NCBI RefSeq assembly: GCF_010731895.1
Contig: NZ_AP022596.1
Location: 2,604,001-2,668,000, forward strand
Reading direction: 5' to 3'
DNA length: 64,000 bases
Source of the DNA: Mycolicibacterium helvum
Lineage (GTDB): Bacteria > Actinomycetota > Actinomycetes > Mycobacteriales > Mycobacteriaceae
The first letter of the stretch is position 1, and every line of letters begins with the position of its first letter. The notes beneath the pieces are model-generated. The model searched no databases and was not told the DNA's origin. It worked only from the letters and a program-made list of their open reading frames with translations. A program made the position numbers and the translations under genes. This document shows, one piece after another, positions 50,763 through 63,256 of the stretch.

Positions 50763-53700
50763 CTAGGGCTTGATCCGGATGGGCCCCGGTTTCCATAAAC
50801 CGCTGCGGGTGGCTGTGCCCAGGTCGATCTGCGCGGGCTGTGCCTCGACGATCGTCTGGAACTGCCGTAACGAGCCCCAGTCTCGACCCCAGTCATGCGA
50901 CAGGTAGGTCGCCATCACCTGGGCGCGTAGCAGTAGGTCGGTGATGCCGAGCAGACCCCCGTTACGGCCGTCCTCCCAGGTGTCGGTGTCCTGCTTCTTG
51001 GCGGTGTAGTCCGGAGTGATCCGGAACTTCGGCACCTCGGTGACACCGTTCGCGTGCAACATGGGCTGCTGGCACGGGAAGGCCAGACCCACCGCCCAGT
51101 CCATCAGGACCGGCTGGGTGGAGCCGACGAACTCTTGCACTGACCGCAATTCGGGTACCCGCGGCGGGGTCACCGCTAGCCAGTCGCCGGGGGTCAAGGA
51201 CCGGTCGGCGGCCACGATCCGCACGGTGGTGGCGTCGGCGGGCATCTCGGAGCGAGCGAACCGCAGGTTGCGCCACGACGGTGCGGGGCCGAGGTCATAC
51301 GGGCTCACCCGGCCTGCGGGAACCGGGGCGCCGTCGGGTCCGGGCCTGCCGTACTCCAGTTCCACGGTCTGGCCGTCGGTGACGCCATTGAGCACGCTGC
51401 GGCCGGCGATGGTGCCTGCGGCGGTGACGACGACCAGCGGGTGGCCGCTGTCGATGGGGGGCAGCTGATACCAGGCCGAGTTCAGCGTGGCGACCTGCTG
51501 CGGGCCGGCGACATAGCTTCCGGCCAGCGCGACCCGCGCCGGGTCGAGGCCGTAGGGCAGCGGCACGGTCGACCCGTTGATGCCCGGGGTGTCGAGCTTG
51601 ATCGGTTGATCCCAGTCATAATCGGTACCCGGCTGCGGGTTCGTCATCCGAATGGCTTCGGCGACAATGTGTTCAGGAATCCCGCTCGGAGTGAAGCCGA
51701 CCGGATCGGTGCCGCCAAGTGGTCCCAGCGGGCCGTAATCCCCGGGCAGCGGGGCCAGGAATCCGGCGTTGGCGTCGGGTTCGACCAGCACATCGTCGGC
51801 CAGTCCGCAGCCGCCGGAGAACGACCGCAAATTGGCCCACGCGTTGGAGTAGGTCGGGTACTGGCGCACCACGCCCGCGGCCATCGAGCCGATGAACACC
51901 AGCACCATGAACCCGGCGGCCACCGGGATCGGCGCGGCTGTGACGGCCCGGGCGATCCGACCCTCACCGTGGTCGCGGGTGTTGAAGTGCAGCCAGACCG
52001 TGTAGATCGCCGACAGCGCGAACAGTGCGAAGAAGATTGTGCTGACCGTGATTCCGCCGATTCGCGGCATCGCGTTGTTGAACGGCACGCCGTAACTCGA
52101 GACGTACCACCAGCCGTTGGTGGTGGCGAAGCAGAGAGCGAGCAGGAAGAACACCGCGGTGACAACGGTCATCCGGTTACGTGACCACCGCAGCACCTTC
52201 GGCGAGGCAAGCACGGTGGCCAGCGCCGCCATGGCCGCGCCGACCGCGGCGAACAGACCGAAGTGGTGCACCCACTTGGTGGGGGTGAACATCAGGAAGA
52301 ACATCGTCGCGAAGATGACGCCCATCAGTCGCCAGACGGGTCCGCGGGCAACACCCGGAATGCGCTTGCGGCGCAGGATGATGAACATCGAGGTGAACAG
52401 CGACAGTGCGGTGATGAAGAAGCCGAACCGTCGGGACAGCGAGCCGTCCACGGTCGGCAAGAACAGGTAGTAGTAGCGCAGGTTCTCGGTGTACCAGGCC
52501 TGGCTCGGCCCGATGTCGGTGCGAATCCTGGTCGCTTCCAACACTGTTGCCAGGGTTTGATCGGCGAAGACGACGGTCAGGATGATGGTGCCCGCGGCCA
52601 GCAGCGGTGCCACCAGCGGCCAGGTGCCCACCACGGCGCGCCGGCGCACCAGGATTCGCAGGATCGGACGGCCGCCGGCGATCAGTGCGGCGACCGCGAT
52701 CAGACCGGTTGGCTGGATGCCGAGCGTGAACGCTGCGCTGACGATGGCCAGCGCGGCCGGCGTCAGCCGGCCCGAGATGACGGCGCGCTCGATGAGCACG
52801 TAGGTGATCAGCGCGCCGGTGGCGATCTGTCCTTCGGGACGCAGGCCGTTGTTGAACGGCATCCACGCTGCCATCAGCACCAGCCCGGCCGCCCATAGGG
52901 CGGGCCTGCTGGCGATCACCGCAGGGCCCAGCCGGGGCAGCACCTCACGGGACAGCAGCAGCCAACACACCAGCGCACAGATCAAGTCCGGCAACCGCAT
53001 CCAGATGCTGGCATCGCTGACGTGGGTCATCAGCGCCAGCACGTTGTAGAACCAGCCGAACGGGTCTTCGGGGCTGCCGAACCAGCGGAAGTAGTTCGAC
53101 ATGTAGCCGGCGTGGTCGGCAACCCGGGCCATCTGCAGGATGTAGCCGTCGTCGGAGGAGTTGGCGCCGATCACGTGCCAGATCAGGAAGCCGGCCACTA
53201 CGGCCACGTCGACCGCGGTGAACGTCCGCCAGCGCTGCGGGATCCACGCATGCATACGGCGTCCGTCGAGCCGATCCAGCCGCCACAGCGCCAACAGTGC
53301 GATCACCGTGGCGGTCATCGCCAGCAGCATCGCCGCCAACTTCAAAGCCGTTGGAGTGGAGGAGAACCGGGTATCGATCGTCGCCGAGAAGCTCAGTCCT
53401 GGCGGTGCGGGGCCGGTCAGGTCGGTGAACACCCCGACGATTGCGGGCCGCAGGTTGGGGTCGGCGAAGCCGCTGCGCATCTCCTTGCCGGTCGTGGGAT
53501 CTGTCAAGCCCACGAAGGTGGCGAACGTTCCGTCGGTGTTCGAGGTGATCTCGAGGCGTGAGCAGCCGTCGATCCTTGCCCGCGGGACGCTGGCGACCAC
53601 GACATTGCGGTCGGTGATGTCGACGCGCTGGGTGCTCACGTTGACGAACAGCGAATTCAGCGCCGCCTCTTTGCCTTTCTGCGGCGCCAGCCCCAGCACC

Positions 53701-53969
53701 ATGCCGCCTGCCGGAGGCATGGACCGGATCACCTCGCAGGGCACCGTCGCCGTCAGCGACACTGGCGCCTGGGAGATCAGCGGGGACGTGACACTGCTCA
53801 GCTGACCGGCCTGCGGCCAGTTCAGCGTCGCGGTGGTCTGCTCCACCGGCAACAGCGGGGTCAGCACGGACAGCACGAAACCCACCAGCCCGGCGATCGT
53901 GGCCACCCAGCGGGTGATTCTCACGTCGCGGGCCGAGTCGCGGGCGTTGGCGGCGAGCGTCTGTGTCAT
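50763..53969 (-). CDS. embB: Arabinosyltransferase EmbB
   Basis: 1068-residue GT-C membrane enzyme that adds arabinofuranose from decaprenyl-phosphoryl-arabinose to arabinogalactan and is the main ethambutol target. Layout: N-terminal helix and carbohydrate-binding-like domain, about 13 further helices from residue 220, then a C-terminal beta-rich domain. The catalytic Asp lies in [10 protein letters not shown]. The drug-site segment [20 protein letters not shown] retains Met at residue 290, the equivalent of M306. [12 protein letters not shown] is intact. ATG overlaps the embA stop (ATGA). Rv3795 equivalent; last gene of the operon. Confidence 0.96.
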   Translation of the reverse strand: MTQTLAANARDSARDVRITRWVATIAGLVGFVLSVLTPLLPVEQTTATLNWPQAGQLSSVTSPLISQAPVSLTATVPCEVIRSMPPAGGMVLGLAPQKGKEAALNSLFVNVSTQRVDITDRNVVVASVPRARIDGCSRLEITSNTDGTFATFVGLTDPTTGKEMRSGFADPNLRPAIVGVFTDLTGPAPPGLSFSATIDTRFSSTPTALKLAAMLLAMTATVIALLALWRLDRLDGRRMHAWIPQRWRTFTAVDVAVVAGFLIWHVIGANSSDDGYILQMARVADHAGYMSNYFRWFGSPEDPFGWFYNVLALMTHVSDASIWMRLPDLICALVCWLLLSREVLPRLGPAVIASRPALWAAGLVLMAAWMPFNNGLRPEGQIATGALITYVLIERAVISGRLTPAALAIVSAAFTLGIQPTGLIAVAALIAGGRPILRILVRRRAVVGTWPLVAPLLAAGTIILTVVFADQTLATVLEATRIRTDIGPSQAWYTENLRYYYLFLPTVDGSLSRRFGFFITALSLFTSMFIILRRKRIPGVARGPVWRLMGVIFATMFFLMFTPTKWVHHFGLFAAVGAAMAALATVLASPKVLRWSRNRMTVVTAVFFLLALCFATTNGWWYVSSYGVPFNNAMPRIGGITVSTIFFALFALSAIYTVWLHFNTRDHGEGRIARAVTAAPIPVAAGFMVLVFIGSMAAGVVRQYPTYSNAWANLRSFSGGCGLADDVLVEPDANAGFLAPLPGDYGPLGPLGGTDPVGFTPSGIPEHIVAEAIRMTNPQPGTDYDWDQPIKLDTPGINGSTVPLPYGLDPARVALAGSYVAGPQQVATLNSAWYQLPPIDSGHPLVVVTAAGTIAGRSVLNGVTDGQTVELEYGRPGPDGAPVPAGRVSPYDLGPAPSWRNLRFARSEMPADATTVRIVAADRSLTPGDWLAVTPPRVPELRSVQEFVGSTQPVLMDWAVGLAFPCQQPMLHANGVTEVPKFRITPDYTAKKQDTDTWEDGRNGGLLGITDLLLRAQVMATYLSHDWGRDWGSLRQFQTIVEAQPAQIDLGTATRSGLWKPGPIRIKP

Positions 53970-56900
53970 GGCAGTGCCCTTATGGGTCCGCTACGGCTCC
54001 AGCCGAATACCGTCTTGGTGCCCTGGTCGATGACGGCATCGGGAGCCTGCGCCGACGGGACCAGGCGGATGTAGCGCTCAATGGCGCCCCAGTCGCGGTA
54101 CCAGTCGCCCCGCAGATACGTCGGGACGGTCGCGGTGGTCAGCAGGCCCTGGATGAACAGGAAAGGCCCACCGGCGCGGGCGGACAGCCACATATTGCTC
54201 GACACAACCACCTGTTTGAGGTTCGGCAGGATCCGGTACTCCGGGAGTTCGGCGACGCCGAGGTGTTCGGCGAACGGCCGCTGGCATGGGAAATTCGCCG
54301 CGGTGGCGATGTCCATCATCACCGGAGTCTGCGAGCCGAGGAATTGCTGGGCGGTCTGCAGCACCGGCACCCGAGGCGGGGTGAAGCCGAACCACTGGTC
54401 GGTGCTCAGGTTCGGGTCGTCGGCGACGATACGCGCGACGTTGGCCTCCGGTGGCGCCCACGCCATCGGGAATCGCAGATTGCGCCACGCCTTTTGGGCG
54501 ATCACATCGATGGGCTGTACCGAGTTCAGCGCCTGGAAGCTGCCATCGGGGCGCTGCACACCCCACTGCAGTTTCAGTGACTGGCCGTAGTTGAACTGGC
54601 CCTCTTCGTCGTAGAACCAGATTGCCCCGGCTGCCGCGACCGTGACCAGCGGTCGGTCCGGGCTGCGCGGGGGCAGTTGGTACCACGCCGAAGTCGCCTT
54701 GGCCGCAACGGTGTTCTCGTTGTAACTGCCCATCACCGGCGTGGTCTTGGGGTCCAATCCGAACGGCAAGAACACCCGCGACCCGTTGACCCCGACCGGT
54801 CCGTAGCCACCGCCGGTACCCGCGGCGAAGGCGATGCCCGCGTTGGGCTTGTTGGGCGAGCCGTCGGAGTTGACGGTGCCGGGGTTGGCCACGAACGGTT
54901 CGGCTGGCTCCAGGGTGTCGCTGATCCCGTTGGGGGTGAAGCCAACCGGGTTCTCGCCGCCGAGCGGACCGTACTGGCCCCATTTCTGGCCCGGAACCGG
55001 TTGCAGCATACCGGCATTCGGATCCGGCTCGACAAGGACAGCGTCGGCCATCGCGCAGCTTGCCGAGGACAGGCCCGACGTCAGTGCGGACAGGTTGGCG
55101 GACGCGGTGGTGTACACGGGGTAGCGCTGGGCGAAGGCCTTGGTCATGGAGCCCACCTCGAGCAGCACCATGATGAGCGCGACCACCAGCAGCGGGGTCG
55201 AGGCCAGCGCCCGGTTGCGGCCGGTGTTCTTGACCTCGGTGTGGCCGCTGTAGTCCATCCGGAAGTGCAGCCATCCCGCGATGAGACCGGTCAGGATTGC
55301 CAGCGCCAGGAACATGGTCGTCACGGGCTGGTGGGCGATGACCGGCTGACGGTCGAACCACGGCACCCCATAGCTGCCGACGTAGAACCAGCCGTTGGTA
55401 CCCGAAGTCGCCCATGCCAGGACGAACAGCAGTGCGGTGACATACAGGGCCAGATTGCGTCGGTTGTGTAGGCCGACCCGGGCGAAGGTGAACGCGGTGA
55501 CTGCGCCGAGCGCTCCGGCCAATCCGGCGAACGCACCGAACTGGACGGCCCATTTGGTGGGGGTGAAGGTCAGCAGCAGCAAGCCGATCGCGGTGCTGCC
55601 GATCAGCCGCCACACCGGTCCTCCTGCGACACCGGGAATGTGGCCACGGCGCAGCAGCACGGCCAGCATGCCGAACAGGCACAGCAGCATCACCAGGACG
55701 GCGAAACGGCGGGTCAGCGAGCTTTCCACATTGTCTTCGACCGTGAGGAAGTAGTACCGCAGGAAGTCCTGGTACCAGGCGATCGTCGGCCCGACAACAT
55801 ATTTGATGCGGGCGGATTCGGCGACGGCGGCCAAGGTCTGGTCGCGGAAGACGACGACGAAGATGACGGACAACGAGGCAGCCAGCGCGGCCAGCGGCGC
55901 CAGCAAGCCGTCTTTCGCGCGGCGCGCCGTGATCACCTTGGCGACGGCGCGGGACCCCACCAGCAGCGGGGCGAGAGCGATCAGCCCCTGCGGGGCGAGC
56001 GTCACGCTGAACACCGCGATGACGATCGCGACGGCCGCTGGAACCAGCCGTCTGGTGGCGATCGTATTCTCCACCAGGATCCACGCCGCGAGCACGCCGA
56101 AGGCGATCAGCGGTTCGGGCCGCAGCCCGTTGTTGAACGGCAACCAGGCAGCCAGGAACACCGCGGCGGCGGTCCACACCGTGACCCTGTTGAGCGCCAA
56201 CCGCCTGCCCAGTCGGGGCAGCACCCAGCGGCTCAGAATCAGCCAGGTGCCGATGCCGGCGGCGGTGGCGGGCAGCCGCATCCACACCCCGGCGGTGCTG
56301 ATCGCCGCGAGCTGGGCGAGCACCGTCTGGTACCAGTCGAACGGCGCCTCGGTGGCCCCGAAGAAGCGGAAGTAGTTAGCGGTGTAGCCGGCCTCGCCGG
56401 AAACCCGGGCGATGGTGAGGTTGTAGCCGTCGTCGGAAGAGATGGCGCCGACGACATGCCAGAGCAGCAGCCCGCCGATCACCCCGATATCGGCCAGCCA
56501 GGTGGACGGCCCGACCCCAAGGAAGCGCCGCCACGCCCCCGGTAGGCGACTCCGATCGGCACCGGGTCGCGTTGCTCCTGCCCGTCGGCCGGAGCGCCTG
56601 TCCAGCACACCCAGCGCGATGATCGAGGCGACCACGCATGCGATGCCCAGCACCATCACCGCGATCTTGAGTGTGCCCGGGTGGGTGATGAACCGGGTGT
56701 CGATATCGATGCGTGCCGACAAGGCCGGCTCGGGGGCCACCTTCAGATCCGTGAAGATCCCGTCGACCGCTGGCTTCTTCTCGGGGGCCAGCGTGCCGGT
56801 TGCGCCGGGGATGCCGACGAAATCGGCCCCGACCCCGGCGGCCCCGGCCCAAATGCGTAGATCGCTGCAGCCGCCGGCGGCGATGGCCGGGCGTGGGGCG

Positions 56901-57271
56901 ACCGCAGCCACGGTGTCCCGGAACGCGACGACGACGGTGGCGGCGTTGGCGCGCACGAACAGCCCGTTGCGGCTGGCGTCGATACCGGCCGGCGGGATGG
57001 TCGAGAACACCAGGCCGCCGTCGGGGGGCAACGTCGCGATCACCCGGCAGGGGATGGACACCTCGAGTGACTGCGGTGCGCCGGAGACCAGCGGTGCGGT
57101 GATATCGCTGACCATGCCGTCCGGCCCCGGTGCCTGGGGCCAGTGGATGGTGGCCGTGGTCTGGGTGACCGGCAGCAGCGGTGTGACGCCGCACAGCAGT
57201 ACGCCCAGGATTCCTGCGACGACCGCGATGAGCCGGGCGATCCGGGGGGACTCGGCTCTGTCGCTTGGCAC
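53966..57271 (-). CDS. embA: Arabinosyltransferase EmbA
   Basis: 1101-residue partner of EmbB. The EmbA-EmbB dimer makes the alpha-1,3 branching arabinose of arabinogalactan. Same layout as EmbB: one N-terminal helix, a periplasmic domain, the multi-helix core and a C-terminal carbohydrate-binding region. The catalytic loop reads [32 protein letters not shown] follows. It starts with a predicted GTG at 57271, 76 bases after embC, and ends overlapping embB. A separate promoter for embA in this gap is possible but not recognisable. Rv3794 equivalent. Confidence 0.95.
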   Translation of the reverse strand: MPSDRAESPRIARLIAVVAGILGVLLCGVTPLLPVTQTTATIHWPQAPGPDGMVSDITAPLVSGAPQSLEVSIPCRVIATLPPDGGLVFSTIPPAGIDASRNGLFVRANAATVVVAFRDTVAAVAPRPAIAAGGCSDLRIWAGAAGVGADFVGIPGATGTLAPEKKPAVDGIFTDLKVAPEPALSARIDIDTRFITHPGTLKIAVMVLGIACVVASIIALGVLDRRSGRRAGATRPGADRSRLPGAWRRFLGVGPSTWLADIGVIGGLLLWHVVGAISSDDGYNLTIARVSGEAGYTANYFRFFGATEAPFDWYQTVLAQLAAISTAGVWMRLPATAAGIGTWLILSRWVLPRLGRRLALNRVTVWTAAAVFLAAWLPFNNGLRPEPLIAFGVLAAWILVENTIATRRLVPAAVAIVIAVFSVTLAPQGLIALAPLLVGSRAVAKVITARRAKDGLLAPLAALAASLSVIFVVVFRDQTLAAVAESARIKYVVGPTIAWYQDFLRYYFLTVEDNVESSLTRRFAVLVMLLCLFGMLAVLLRRGHIPGVAGGPVWRLIGSTAIGLLLLTFTPTKWAVQFGAFAGLAGALGAVTAFTFARVGLHNRRNLALYVTALLFVLAWATSGTNGWFYVGSYGVPWFDRQPVIAHQPVTTMFLALAILTGLIAGWLHFRMDYSGHTEVKNTGRNRALASTPLLVVALIMVLLEVGSMTKAFAQRYPVYTTASANLSALTSGLSSASCAMADAVLVEPDPNAGMLQPVPGQKWGQYGPLGGENPVGFTPNGISDTLEPAEPFVANPGTVNSDGSPNKPNAGIAFAAGTGGGYGPVGVNGSRVFLPFGLDPKTTPVMGSYNENTVAAKATSAWYQLPPRSPDRPLVTVAAAGAIWFYDEEGQFNYGQSLKLQWGVQRPDGSFQALNSVQPIDVIAQKAWRNLRFPMAWAPPEANVARIVADDPNLSTDQWFGFTPPRVPVLQTAQQFLGSQTPVMMDIATAANFPCQRPFAEHLGVAELPEYRILPNLKQVVVSSNMWLSARAGGPFLFIQGLLTTATVPTYLRGDWYRDWGAIERYIRLVPSAQAPDAVIDQGTKTVFGWSRSGPIRALP

Positions 57272-57347
57272 GAGGCTCGATGTTAGGCGACGAACGTGAG
57301 TGGGTTCGGAAGGCCTGCGGGCGGCGCAGCGATTCGAGACGGGATCG

Positions 57348-60300
57348 CTACGTCGGCCGCAGCGGAGCGGGGCTCCACAGCCCGCTGCGGGTGGCGGTGC
57401 CCAGGTCCAGCCGGGCTGGCTGCGCGCCGGGGTAGAACGGGTTGAGCCGCTGCAGTGCCCCCCAGTCCCGGAACCAGTCGTCGCGCAGATAGCTGGGCAC
57501 GGACGTCGCGCGGTACAGCAGCTCGCTGATGCCGAGCGGGCCGCCGCCGATGTTGTCCATCACCGGCGAGTTCGCCTCAGCACCGAACCGGTCCGGCAGG
57601 ATCCGCCATTTCGGCGGTTCGATAACGCCGTATTGATGGCCGAATGGGCGCTGGCACGGGAAAGCCAGTCCGACAAGCCAATCCAGCAGCACGGGATCTT
57701 GCGATCCGACAACGTCCTGCAGGGTCCGCAGCTTCGGGATGCGCGGGGGAGTCAATGCGATCCAGTGCTGAGGCGACAGGTCGTCATCGGTGGCGACCAA
57801 TCGGATCATGGTGGCCTCGCGTGGGATCGCGGCCAGCGGAGCACGCAGGTTGCGCCACGCCGGTGCCGCCCCGACATCGCCGAAGTTCACTGAGCCGCCG
57901 GGCTTCCCGTCGGCCGCCTGTGCCTCCGTCGCCCACTGCACCTGGACCTCGTCCTGGTCGAAGCGGCCGGCCGCCGTCACCACCAATAGCGGAGAGGACG
58001 CCCAATCGGTGGGCAGCCGGTACCACGCCGAGCGCAGCACAGCGGGCTGCTGCACGCCGGCGCGCCAGCTCCCCATCACCGGTGTGCGCGCCGGGTCCAG
58101 GCCGTAGGGCAGCCGGGCGCGCGAACCGTTGACCCCGCCGACCGCGTCGGTGCCGCCCTCGGTTCCGGCTTCGCTGCTGGTGATCACGCCGTCGGTGTCG
58201 GCGAAGTTGCCGCCCCCGGGAGGTTCGGACACCGGGTCGGCTGAGATGTCGGCGGGTATCCCGCCGGGGGTGAACCCTTCGGCCGTCGTCGCACCGAGCG
58301 CGTCGCCGACCGACACCCCGGCGATCGGGGCCAGGATGCCGGCGTTGGGGTCCTCTTCGACCAGCACGTCGTCGGCCAGCCCGCATGTCTTACCGGTGAG
58401 GGCCTGCAGGTTCGAGCGGCCGACTGACCACGCCGGCCACTGTTGGGTCATCCCCAGCGTCAGCGATCCCACCTCGAAAACCACCAGCAGCCAGGCCACG
58501 ATCGCTAGCGGTGAGCCCACGATGCGTGACCACCAGTGTGTCTGCCCCGCAGTGCCGTTGTCGGCGCCGGAGAAGTGGAACCAGGCCGCCACCAGCAAAG
58601 TGAGGATAGTCAGCCCGAGCAATATCGTGGTGAAGCCGAAGTGCCACTCGGGGAACTGGTTTGACCACGGCACACCGAAGTTGGACACGTACCACCAGCC
58701 GTTGACGCTGGCGAACGACAGACCGGTCATGAACAGGACAGCCGCGGCGAATAGCGCCCGGTTTCTTCGGGACCTCAGCACGTGCGCGGTGACGGCCACG
58801 GCAGCCAGTGCTCCCAGCGAGCCGGCCAGCCCGGCGAACACCCCGAAGTGATGGGTCCACTTCGTCGGGGTGAACATCATCGCGATGAACGAGATGATCG
58901 TGATCCCGATGATGCGCGTACTGGGACCTGCCGCGGTCCCGGGAATGTGGCCGCGGCGCAGGATCATCGCCACGACGACTGCGAGCGCGATGAGCAGGGC
59001 CAGCACCGCGAACCGGCGGCTGATCGAGCCGTCGGGGCTGGCCATGAACAGCCGTTCGTAGCGGATGTGTTCGTCGAACCAGCTCAGGCTTGGGCCGACC
59101 GCAGACTTCAGCACGTTGGCCTGCACTTCGCCGACCAGGGTCTGGTCGCGGAAGATCAGGATGATCGTCACTGTTCCGGCGGCCAGGATCGGGGCCAGCA
59201 GCGGCAGCAGGCCGAACTGGCGGGATCGGCGGTGCAGGATCGTGCGCAGCGGGCCGATTGCGACCAGCAGCGCGCCGATCGACGCGATGCCGGTTGGCCC
59301 GGAGAACAACGTCAGTGCGCCGATGATGCAGGCGAATGCGACGGGAAGCAGGCGGCTGGTGGCCACACCGCGTTCGACCGAGCACCAGGTGAGCAGGATG
59401 CCCAGGGCGATGATCGGTTCGGGCCGCAGGCCGTTGTTCAGTGGCAGCCAGAACACCAGGAACATGCCGGCGGCAGTCCAGATGGCGGCGCGGCTGGTTT
59501 TGACCGCGTGGCCGAGCCGGGGGATCACCTCGCGGCTGATCAGCCACCAGCACACCAGTGCCATGGCCAGCGTCGGCAGCCGCATCCAGATGCTGCTGGT
59601 GGAGACGTGCGCCCACAGCGCGAGCAGGTCGTAGTACCAGCCGAACGGTGCCTCAGGCGTGCCGAACCAGCGGTAATAGTTGGCCATGTAGCCGGCGTGC
59701 TCGGACACCTTGGCCATGGTGAGGATGTAGCCGTCGTCGGAGGTGTTGGCTCCGACGAAGTGCCACCACAACAGAACGGCGAACACCACTCCGTCCAGGG
59801 CGCTCACCGACCACCAGCGCGACGGCAGGAAGCGCCGCTGGCGCACTCCGTCGGCACTGTCCAGGAGGTGCAGGGCGACCAGCGCGATGAGCGTCATCGC
59901 GACGCCGAGCACCATCGCTGCCATCTTCCACGCCGTCGGCGCGCTGCTGTAGCGGGTGTCGATGGTGGCCGAGAGGCTCAGCCCGGGCGGCGCCGGGCCG
60001 GTCAGATCGGTGAAGACGCCGACGATCTGGGGCCGGAAGTCGTAGCCGCTGCGCTCACCCTTCAGCGGGGCGCCGGGATTGTCGCTGTCGGGGCCCTGGG
60101 TGAGGCCGACGAACTCGGCGGTCACCCGGTCGGCATGGGCGGTGAACGTCAGCTTCTGGCACGCCGGGCTGAGCATCTGTTTCAGTGGAGCGACCACGAC
60201 CGGGGTGTTGCGGACCACGACGACGAGGTCGTCGTTGGCGCGCTGGATCAACAGACCGCGGTCGACGGCCTTGGGTGCTTGCTTGGGAACCGTCGACAAC

Positions 60301-60605
60301 AACACCGTCTTGGCGGGGCTGTCCAGGCCCGCGGCCGCGCTGCACGGCACGTCGATGGTCAGGTCGGTTGCCACGTAGCTGATCAGGGGTGCTGTGACGC
60401 TGTTGAGCACACCGTTTTGCGGCCAGTTCAGCTGCGCGGTGGTCTGCTTGACCGGCAATAGCGGTGTCAGGATCGCCAGCGCAGCACCCAGCAGGCCGGC
60501 GATGACGGCGACGAGACGGGCGGTTCGGTACTTGACCTGCAGGTCATCTTGGGCCCGCGTCTGTTCCACGGAGCTAGATGGTAATTGGCCGCTCGGGTGG
60601 TCCAT
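57348..60605 (-). CDS. embC: Arabinosyltransferase EmbC
   Basis: 1085-residue arabinosyltransferase for the arabinan of lipoarabinomannan. Same GT-C layout with a long C-terminal carbohydrate-binding domain. Catalytic loop [20 protein letters not shown]; then [12 protein letters not shown], a Leu where EmbA/B have Phe. EmbC is identified by order (first of the three, directly after aftA) and by its distinctive N-terminus with the [17 protein letters not shown] helix. ATG at 60605 lies three bases after the aftA stop, so translation is probably coupled. Rv3793 equivalent. Confidence 0.95.
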   Translation of the reverse strand: MDHPSGQLPSSSVEQTRAQDDLQVKYRTARLVAVIAGLLGAALAILTPLLPVKQTTAQLNWPQNGVLNSVTAPLISYVATDLTIDVPCSAAAGLDSPAKTVLLSTVPKQAPKAVDRGLLIQRANDDLVVVVRNTPVVVAPLKQMLSPACQKLTFTAHADRVTAEFVGLTQGPDSDNPGAPLKGERSGYDFRPQIVGVFTDLTGPAPPGLSLSATIDTRYSSAPTAWKMAAMVLGVAMTLIALVALHLLDSADGVRQRRFLPSRWWSVSALDGVVFAVLLWWHFVGANTSDDGYILTMAKVSEHAGYMANYYRWFGTPEAPFGWYYDLLALWAHVSTSSIWMRLPTLAMALVCWWLISREVIPRLGHAVKTSRAAIWTAAGMFLVFWLPLNNGLRPEPIIALGILLTWCSVERGVATSRLLPVAFACIIGALTLFSGPTGIASIGALLVAIGPLRTILHRRSRQFGLLPLLAPILAAGTVTIILIFRDQTLVGEVQANVLKSAVGPSLSWFDEHIRYERLFMASPDGSISRRFAVLALLIALAVVVAMILRRGHIPGTAAGPSTRIIGITIISFIAMMFTPTKWTHHFGVFAGLAGSLGALAAVAVTAHVLRSRRNRALFAAAVLFMTGLSFASVNGWWYVSNFGVPWSNQFPEWHFGFTTILLGLTILTLLVAAWFHFSGADNGTAGQTHWWSRIVGSPLAIVAWLLVVFEVGSLTLGMTQQWPAWSVGRSNLQALTGKTCGLADDVLVEEDPNAGILAPIAGVSVGDALGATTAEGFTPGGIPADISADPVSEPPGGGNFADTDGVITSSEAGTEGGTDAVGGVNGSRARLPYGLDPARTPVMGSWRAGVQQPAVLRSAWYRLPTDWASSPLLVVTAAGRFDQDEVQVQWATEAQAADGKPGGSVNFGDVGAAPAWRNLRAPLAAIPREATMIRLVATDDDLSPQHWIALTPPRIPKLRTLQDVVGSQDPVLLDWLVGLAFPCQRPFGHQYGVIEPPKWRILPDRFGAEANSPVMDNIGGGPLGISELLYRATSVPSYLRDDWFRDWGALQRLNPFYPGAQPARLDLGTATRSGLWSPAPLRPT

Positions 60606-60607
60606 CG

Positions 60608-62449
60608 CTATGGATTCCGGATGGCCAACACGAATGGCCCGATCGTCTTGACGGTGAAGTGCGGCCCGCTGAACAGTTTGCCGTCGAAGTCGACGGTGTA
60701 GCGGCGCACGTTGGGCTGATTGGGGTAGACGTCCTGGGCCAGTCGCAGCGAGTAGGTGTCATTGGCGCCGCGGCGCATCAGGAAGACCGTCGGTGGTGGC
60801 CATGGCAGCGTGTCCAGCGCGTGGGCCAGCTGGTCGGCGTTCCTCAGGTCGGCCCAGGACTCGATGGCCGCGGCCCGTTTGTCGAATTCGGCGAGCGGGT
60901 TGGCATAGTGCGAGGTCAGGCCCTGGAACCCGTAGTACGGGTAGTACGACAGGAAGCTGTAGTCAGCGGTCAGCACGACGGTGTCCTCGCGGGGCCGGCC
61001 GGTGGCCCGCTGGATGGCGGCGTCGACTTCCGCGTAGTACTTCTCGGCTCCGGGCGGTCGGCGATCGCCGCGCTGGCCGTAGCCGTCGGTGTCGGTATAG
61101 GCGACGGTCAGGTCCGGCCGCAGCACGTCGGGGATGTCTTGGCTGAAGCCGATTGCGCCGATCAGCCCGATGGCCGCGCCGACGGGGATGACCCTGCGGC
61201 TGGTCCGTGCGGCGAGCGCGAGTGTCACCTCGATGAAGCCGAACACCCCGGCTGCCGACAGCAGCACGGTCAGCGTCGGCTGCAGCCGGAAGGACAGCAG
61301 GGTGGTGCCGAGCAGGGTGGTCAGCATCGACAGCGCCGACCAGGCGTAGACCGTCAGCACGCCGATCCCCAGTGCGGTCGCGCGAGTTGAGGTGCGCGCG
61401 CGCCACACCAGCCACAGTGTCCCGAGCATGCACAGCGCTCCGAGCAGCGAGAACTGCAGCATCGGGAACGTCAGCACCGCACCGTCGGCGGGCAGGTAGT
61501 GGTTTGCACTGCCGGCGCCGCTCATCGGGTGGCTCGTCGCGTACACCAGGAACGGCAGCCAAGTGATTGCTGCGATAGCTCCAGTGATGACGGCGATGAC
61601 CGCGAGCCGCAGCAGCGGTTCGGCGCTGCGTCGCGCGACCGCTACAACGGCGGCCATCACAGCCACGGTGAATGCGGTGTAGGCCGGTATCAGGTTGTAG
61701 AAGGTGGCGGAGACACCGAGGAACAGCCCGACGCCGGCCACGGCCGCCCAGCCGCCACCCCTGGTCTTGCCGCGCAGCCCGGACCACGCCAGCACCAGCA
61801 CCGGCGGCATCAGGACGGTGATGATCGCGGCATACGGCTCCGGCGAGCTGTAGGCCAGCATCACCGCGGTGGTGGCGACGGTGACGATCAGCGCGTACTC
61901 GAACCGGATGAGCGCCGACCACAGCGCCATCGCCAGCACCACGGCGATGGCGATGGAGACAATGGCCCACGGCTTGAACATCTCCCAGGCCGGCGTGCCG
62001 GTCAGGGCGGCGGCCCGGCCGCCGAGCCAGAACCACCCGGCCGGGTAGTACGGCGGCAGGCCGATGTAGGTCATATCGTGCAGCGCCGGGCTCTCGGTGA
62101 GCCGGGTGAGGTATTCGGTGCGGAACTGCTGATCGACTGAGATACCGAAGAGGTAGAGCCGGCTCGCCCCCAATGGCATCCCCAGGGTGACCACCGTGAA
62201 CGCCGAGAGGAACACCGCGGCGGCGATGCGTGCGACCCACTCATATCCCTTGCGCCAGGAGAATCCGGTGCCCAGCAGCAACACCAGGCAACCGACCTGT
62301 CCAACGGTGGTCAGCGCGTGCAGCTGATTCGACGACGGGAACGCCGGCCACTGGACCCGGGATATCGCGATCAGTGCGATCGCCGAAACGACCACGGCCA
62401 CAGCAACTGCCGCGATCATCTGGCCCGCGGTGGCCAGCGCGCTCCTCAT
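60608..62449 (-). CDS. aftA: Priming arabinofuranosyltransferase AftA
   Basis: 613-residue GT-C membrane protein that places the first arabinofuranose on galactan, using decaprenyl-phosphoryl-arabinose. About 11 helices fill residues 1-430; an outer C-terminal domain ([18 protein letters not shown], then [20 protein letters not shown]) follows. The first outer loop contains [16 protein letters not shown] with the Asp expected to be catalytic. The start ATG 62449 gives the family N-terminus [12 protein letters not shown]; the frame remains open to 62926 inside dprE2, without support. Eight bases separate it from dprE2. Rv3792 equivalent. Confidence 0.95.
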   Translation of the reverse strand: MRSALATAGQMIAAVAVAVVVSAIALIAISRVQWPAFPSSNQLHALTTVGQVGCLVLLLGTGFSWRKGYEWVARIAAAVFLSAFTVVTLGMPLGASRLYLFGISVDQQFRTEYLTRLTESPALHDMTYIGLPPYYPAGWFWLGGRAAALTGTPAWEMFKPWAIVSIAIAVVLAMALWSALIRFEYALIVTVATTAVMLAYSSPEPYAAIITVLMPPVLVLAWSGLRGKTRGGGWAAVAGVGLFLGVSATFYNLIPAYTAFTVAVMAAVVAVARRSAEPLLRLAVIAVITGAIAAITWLPFLVYATSHPMSGAGSANHYLPADGAVLTFPMLQFSLLGALCMLGTLWLVWRARTSTRATALGIGVLTVYAWSALSMLTTLLGTTLLSFRLQPTLTVLLSAAGVFGFIEVTLALAARTSRRVIPVGAAIGLIGAIGFSQDIPDVLRPDLTVAYTDTDGYGQRGDRRPPGAEKYYAEVDAAIQRATGRPREDTVVLTADYSFLSYYPYYGFQGLTSHYANPLAEFDKRAAAIESWADLRNADQLAHALDTLPWPPPTVFLMRRGANDTYSLRLAQDVYPNQPNVRRYTVDFDGKLFSGPHFTVKTIGPFVLAIRNP

Positions 62450-62457
62450 CGGGTTGG

Positions 62458-63237
62458 CTAGATCGGCAGCTTGCGGAAGATGGGCCGCGGGATGTGCCGC
62501 AGCACCGACATCAGCACACGGACCTGCCCGGGCGCCCACACCAGGTCTTTGCCCTTGGCTGCGGACGCCACCGCCAGCTCGGCGACCTCGTCGGCGTTCA
62601 CGGTGAAGGGCGCTTCCTTGGCGCCGGTGGCTTTCCAGTGGTCCAAGGTGGTGGTGGTGCGCACCTGGCCCGGCCGGATCACGAGCACGTGAACGCCAAA
62701 CTCGCGCAACGCTTCTCCGAGTCCTAGGTAGAAGCCGTCCAAGCCGGCCTTGGTGGAGCCGTAGACGAAGTTGTTGCGCCGTACTCGTTCGCCGGCCACC
62801 GATGACATCGCGATGATCTGCCCGAAGCCCTGGGCGCGCATCTTCTCGCCGATCAGCACGCCGACCGAGACGGCGGCGGTGTAGTTGATCTGGGCGCTCA
62901 GTACCGCCTTGGCCTGGTTCTGCCACAGCTCTTCGGCATCGCCGAGGATGCCGAACGCGACGATCGCCACGTCCACATCGCCGTTGGCCCAGGCGGATTC
63001 GATGACGGCCGGGTGGCTTGCGGTGTCAAGGGCGTCAAAATCGAGGTACTCGACCGACTTGGCGCCGGCGGCTTCTAGCTGGGCGATGGCGGTGTCGCGC
63101 TTGGGTGCATTCGGCAGATCGGCCAGAATGACTCGGGCCTTGGCGTTGCGTAGATAGCGCTCGACGATGGCCAGGCCGATTTCGGAGGTGCCGCCCAAGA
63201 GCAGGATGGTTTGCGGATTGCCTGTGGCGTCGATCAT
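62458..63237 (-). CDS. dprE2: Decaprenylphosphoryl-2-keto-ribose reductase DprE2
   Basis: 259-residue short-chain dehydrogenase that reduces the keto intermediate made by DprE1 to decaprenyl-phosphoryl-arabinose with NADH. Seen: dinucleotide loop [10 protein letters not shown] (from residue 12), the NxxG-like AFGILGD, catalytic Ser in AMSSVAGE (S145/146) and Y159-x3-K163 in FVYGSTKAG. The start ATG 63237 lies 19 bases after dprE1; the longer frame to 63339 runs into dprE1. Substrate loops near [10 protein letters not shown] are as in the family. Rv3791 equivalent and essential in studied species. Confidence 0.96.
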   Translation of the reverse strand: MIDATGNPQTILLLGGTSEIGLAIVERYLRNAKARVILADLPNAPKRDTAIAQLEAAGAKSVEYLDFDALDTASHPAVIESAWANGDVDVAIVAFGILGDAEELWQNQAKAVLSAQINYTAAVSVGVLIGEKMRAQGFGQIIAMSSVAGERVRRNNFVYGSTKAGLDGFYLGLGEALREFGVHVLVIRPGQVRTTTTLDHWKATGAKEAPFTVNADEVAELAVASAAKGKDLVWAPGQVRVLMSVLRHIPRPIFRKLPI

Positions 63238-63256
63238 GGTTTGTGGGGATGCCTTT

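Noticed and set aside
54078..56285. Long minus-strand frame of about 735 codons inside embA in another phase
   Set aside because: Arg/Pro/Gly-rich shadow text of embA with no domain; embA itself is intact and conserved.
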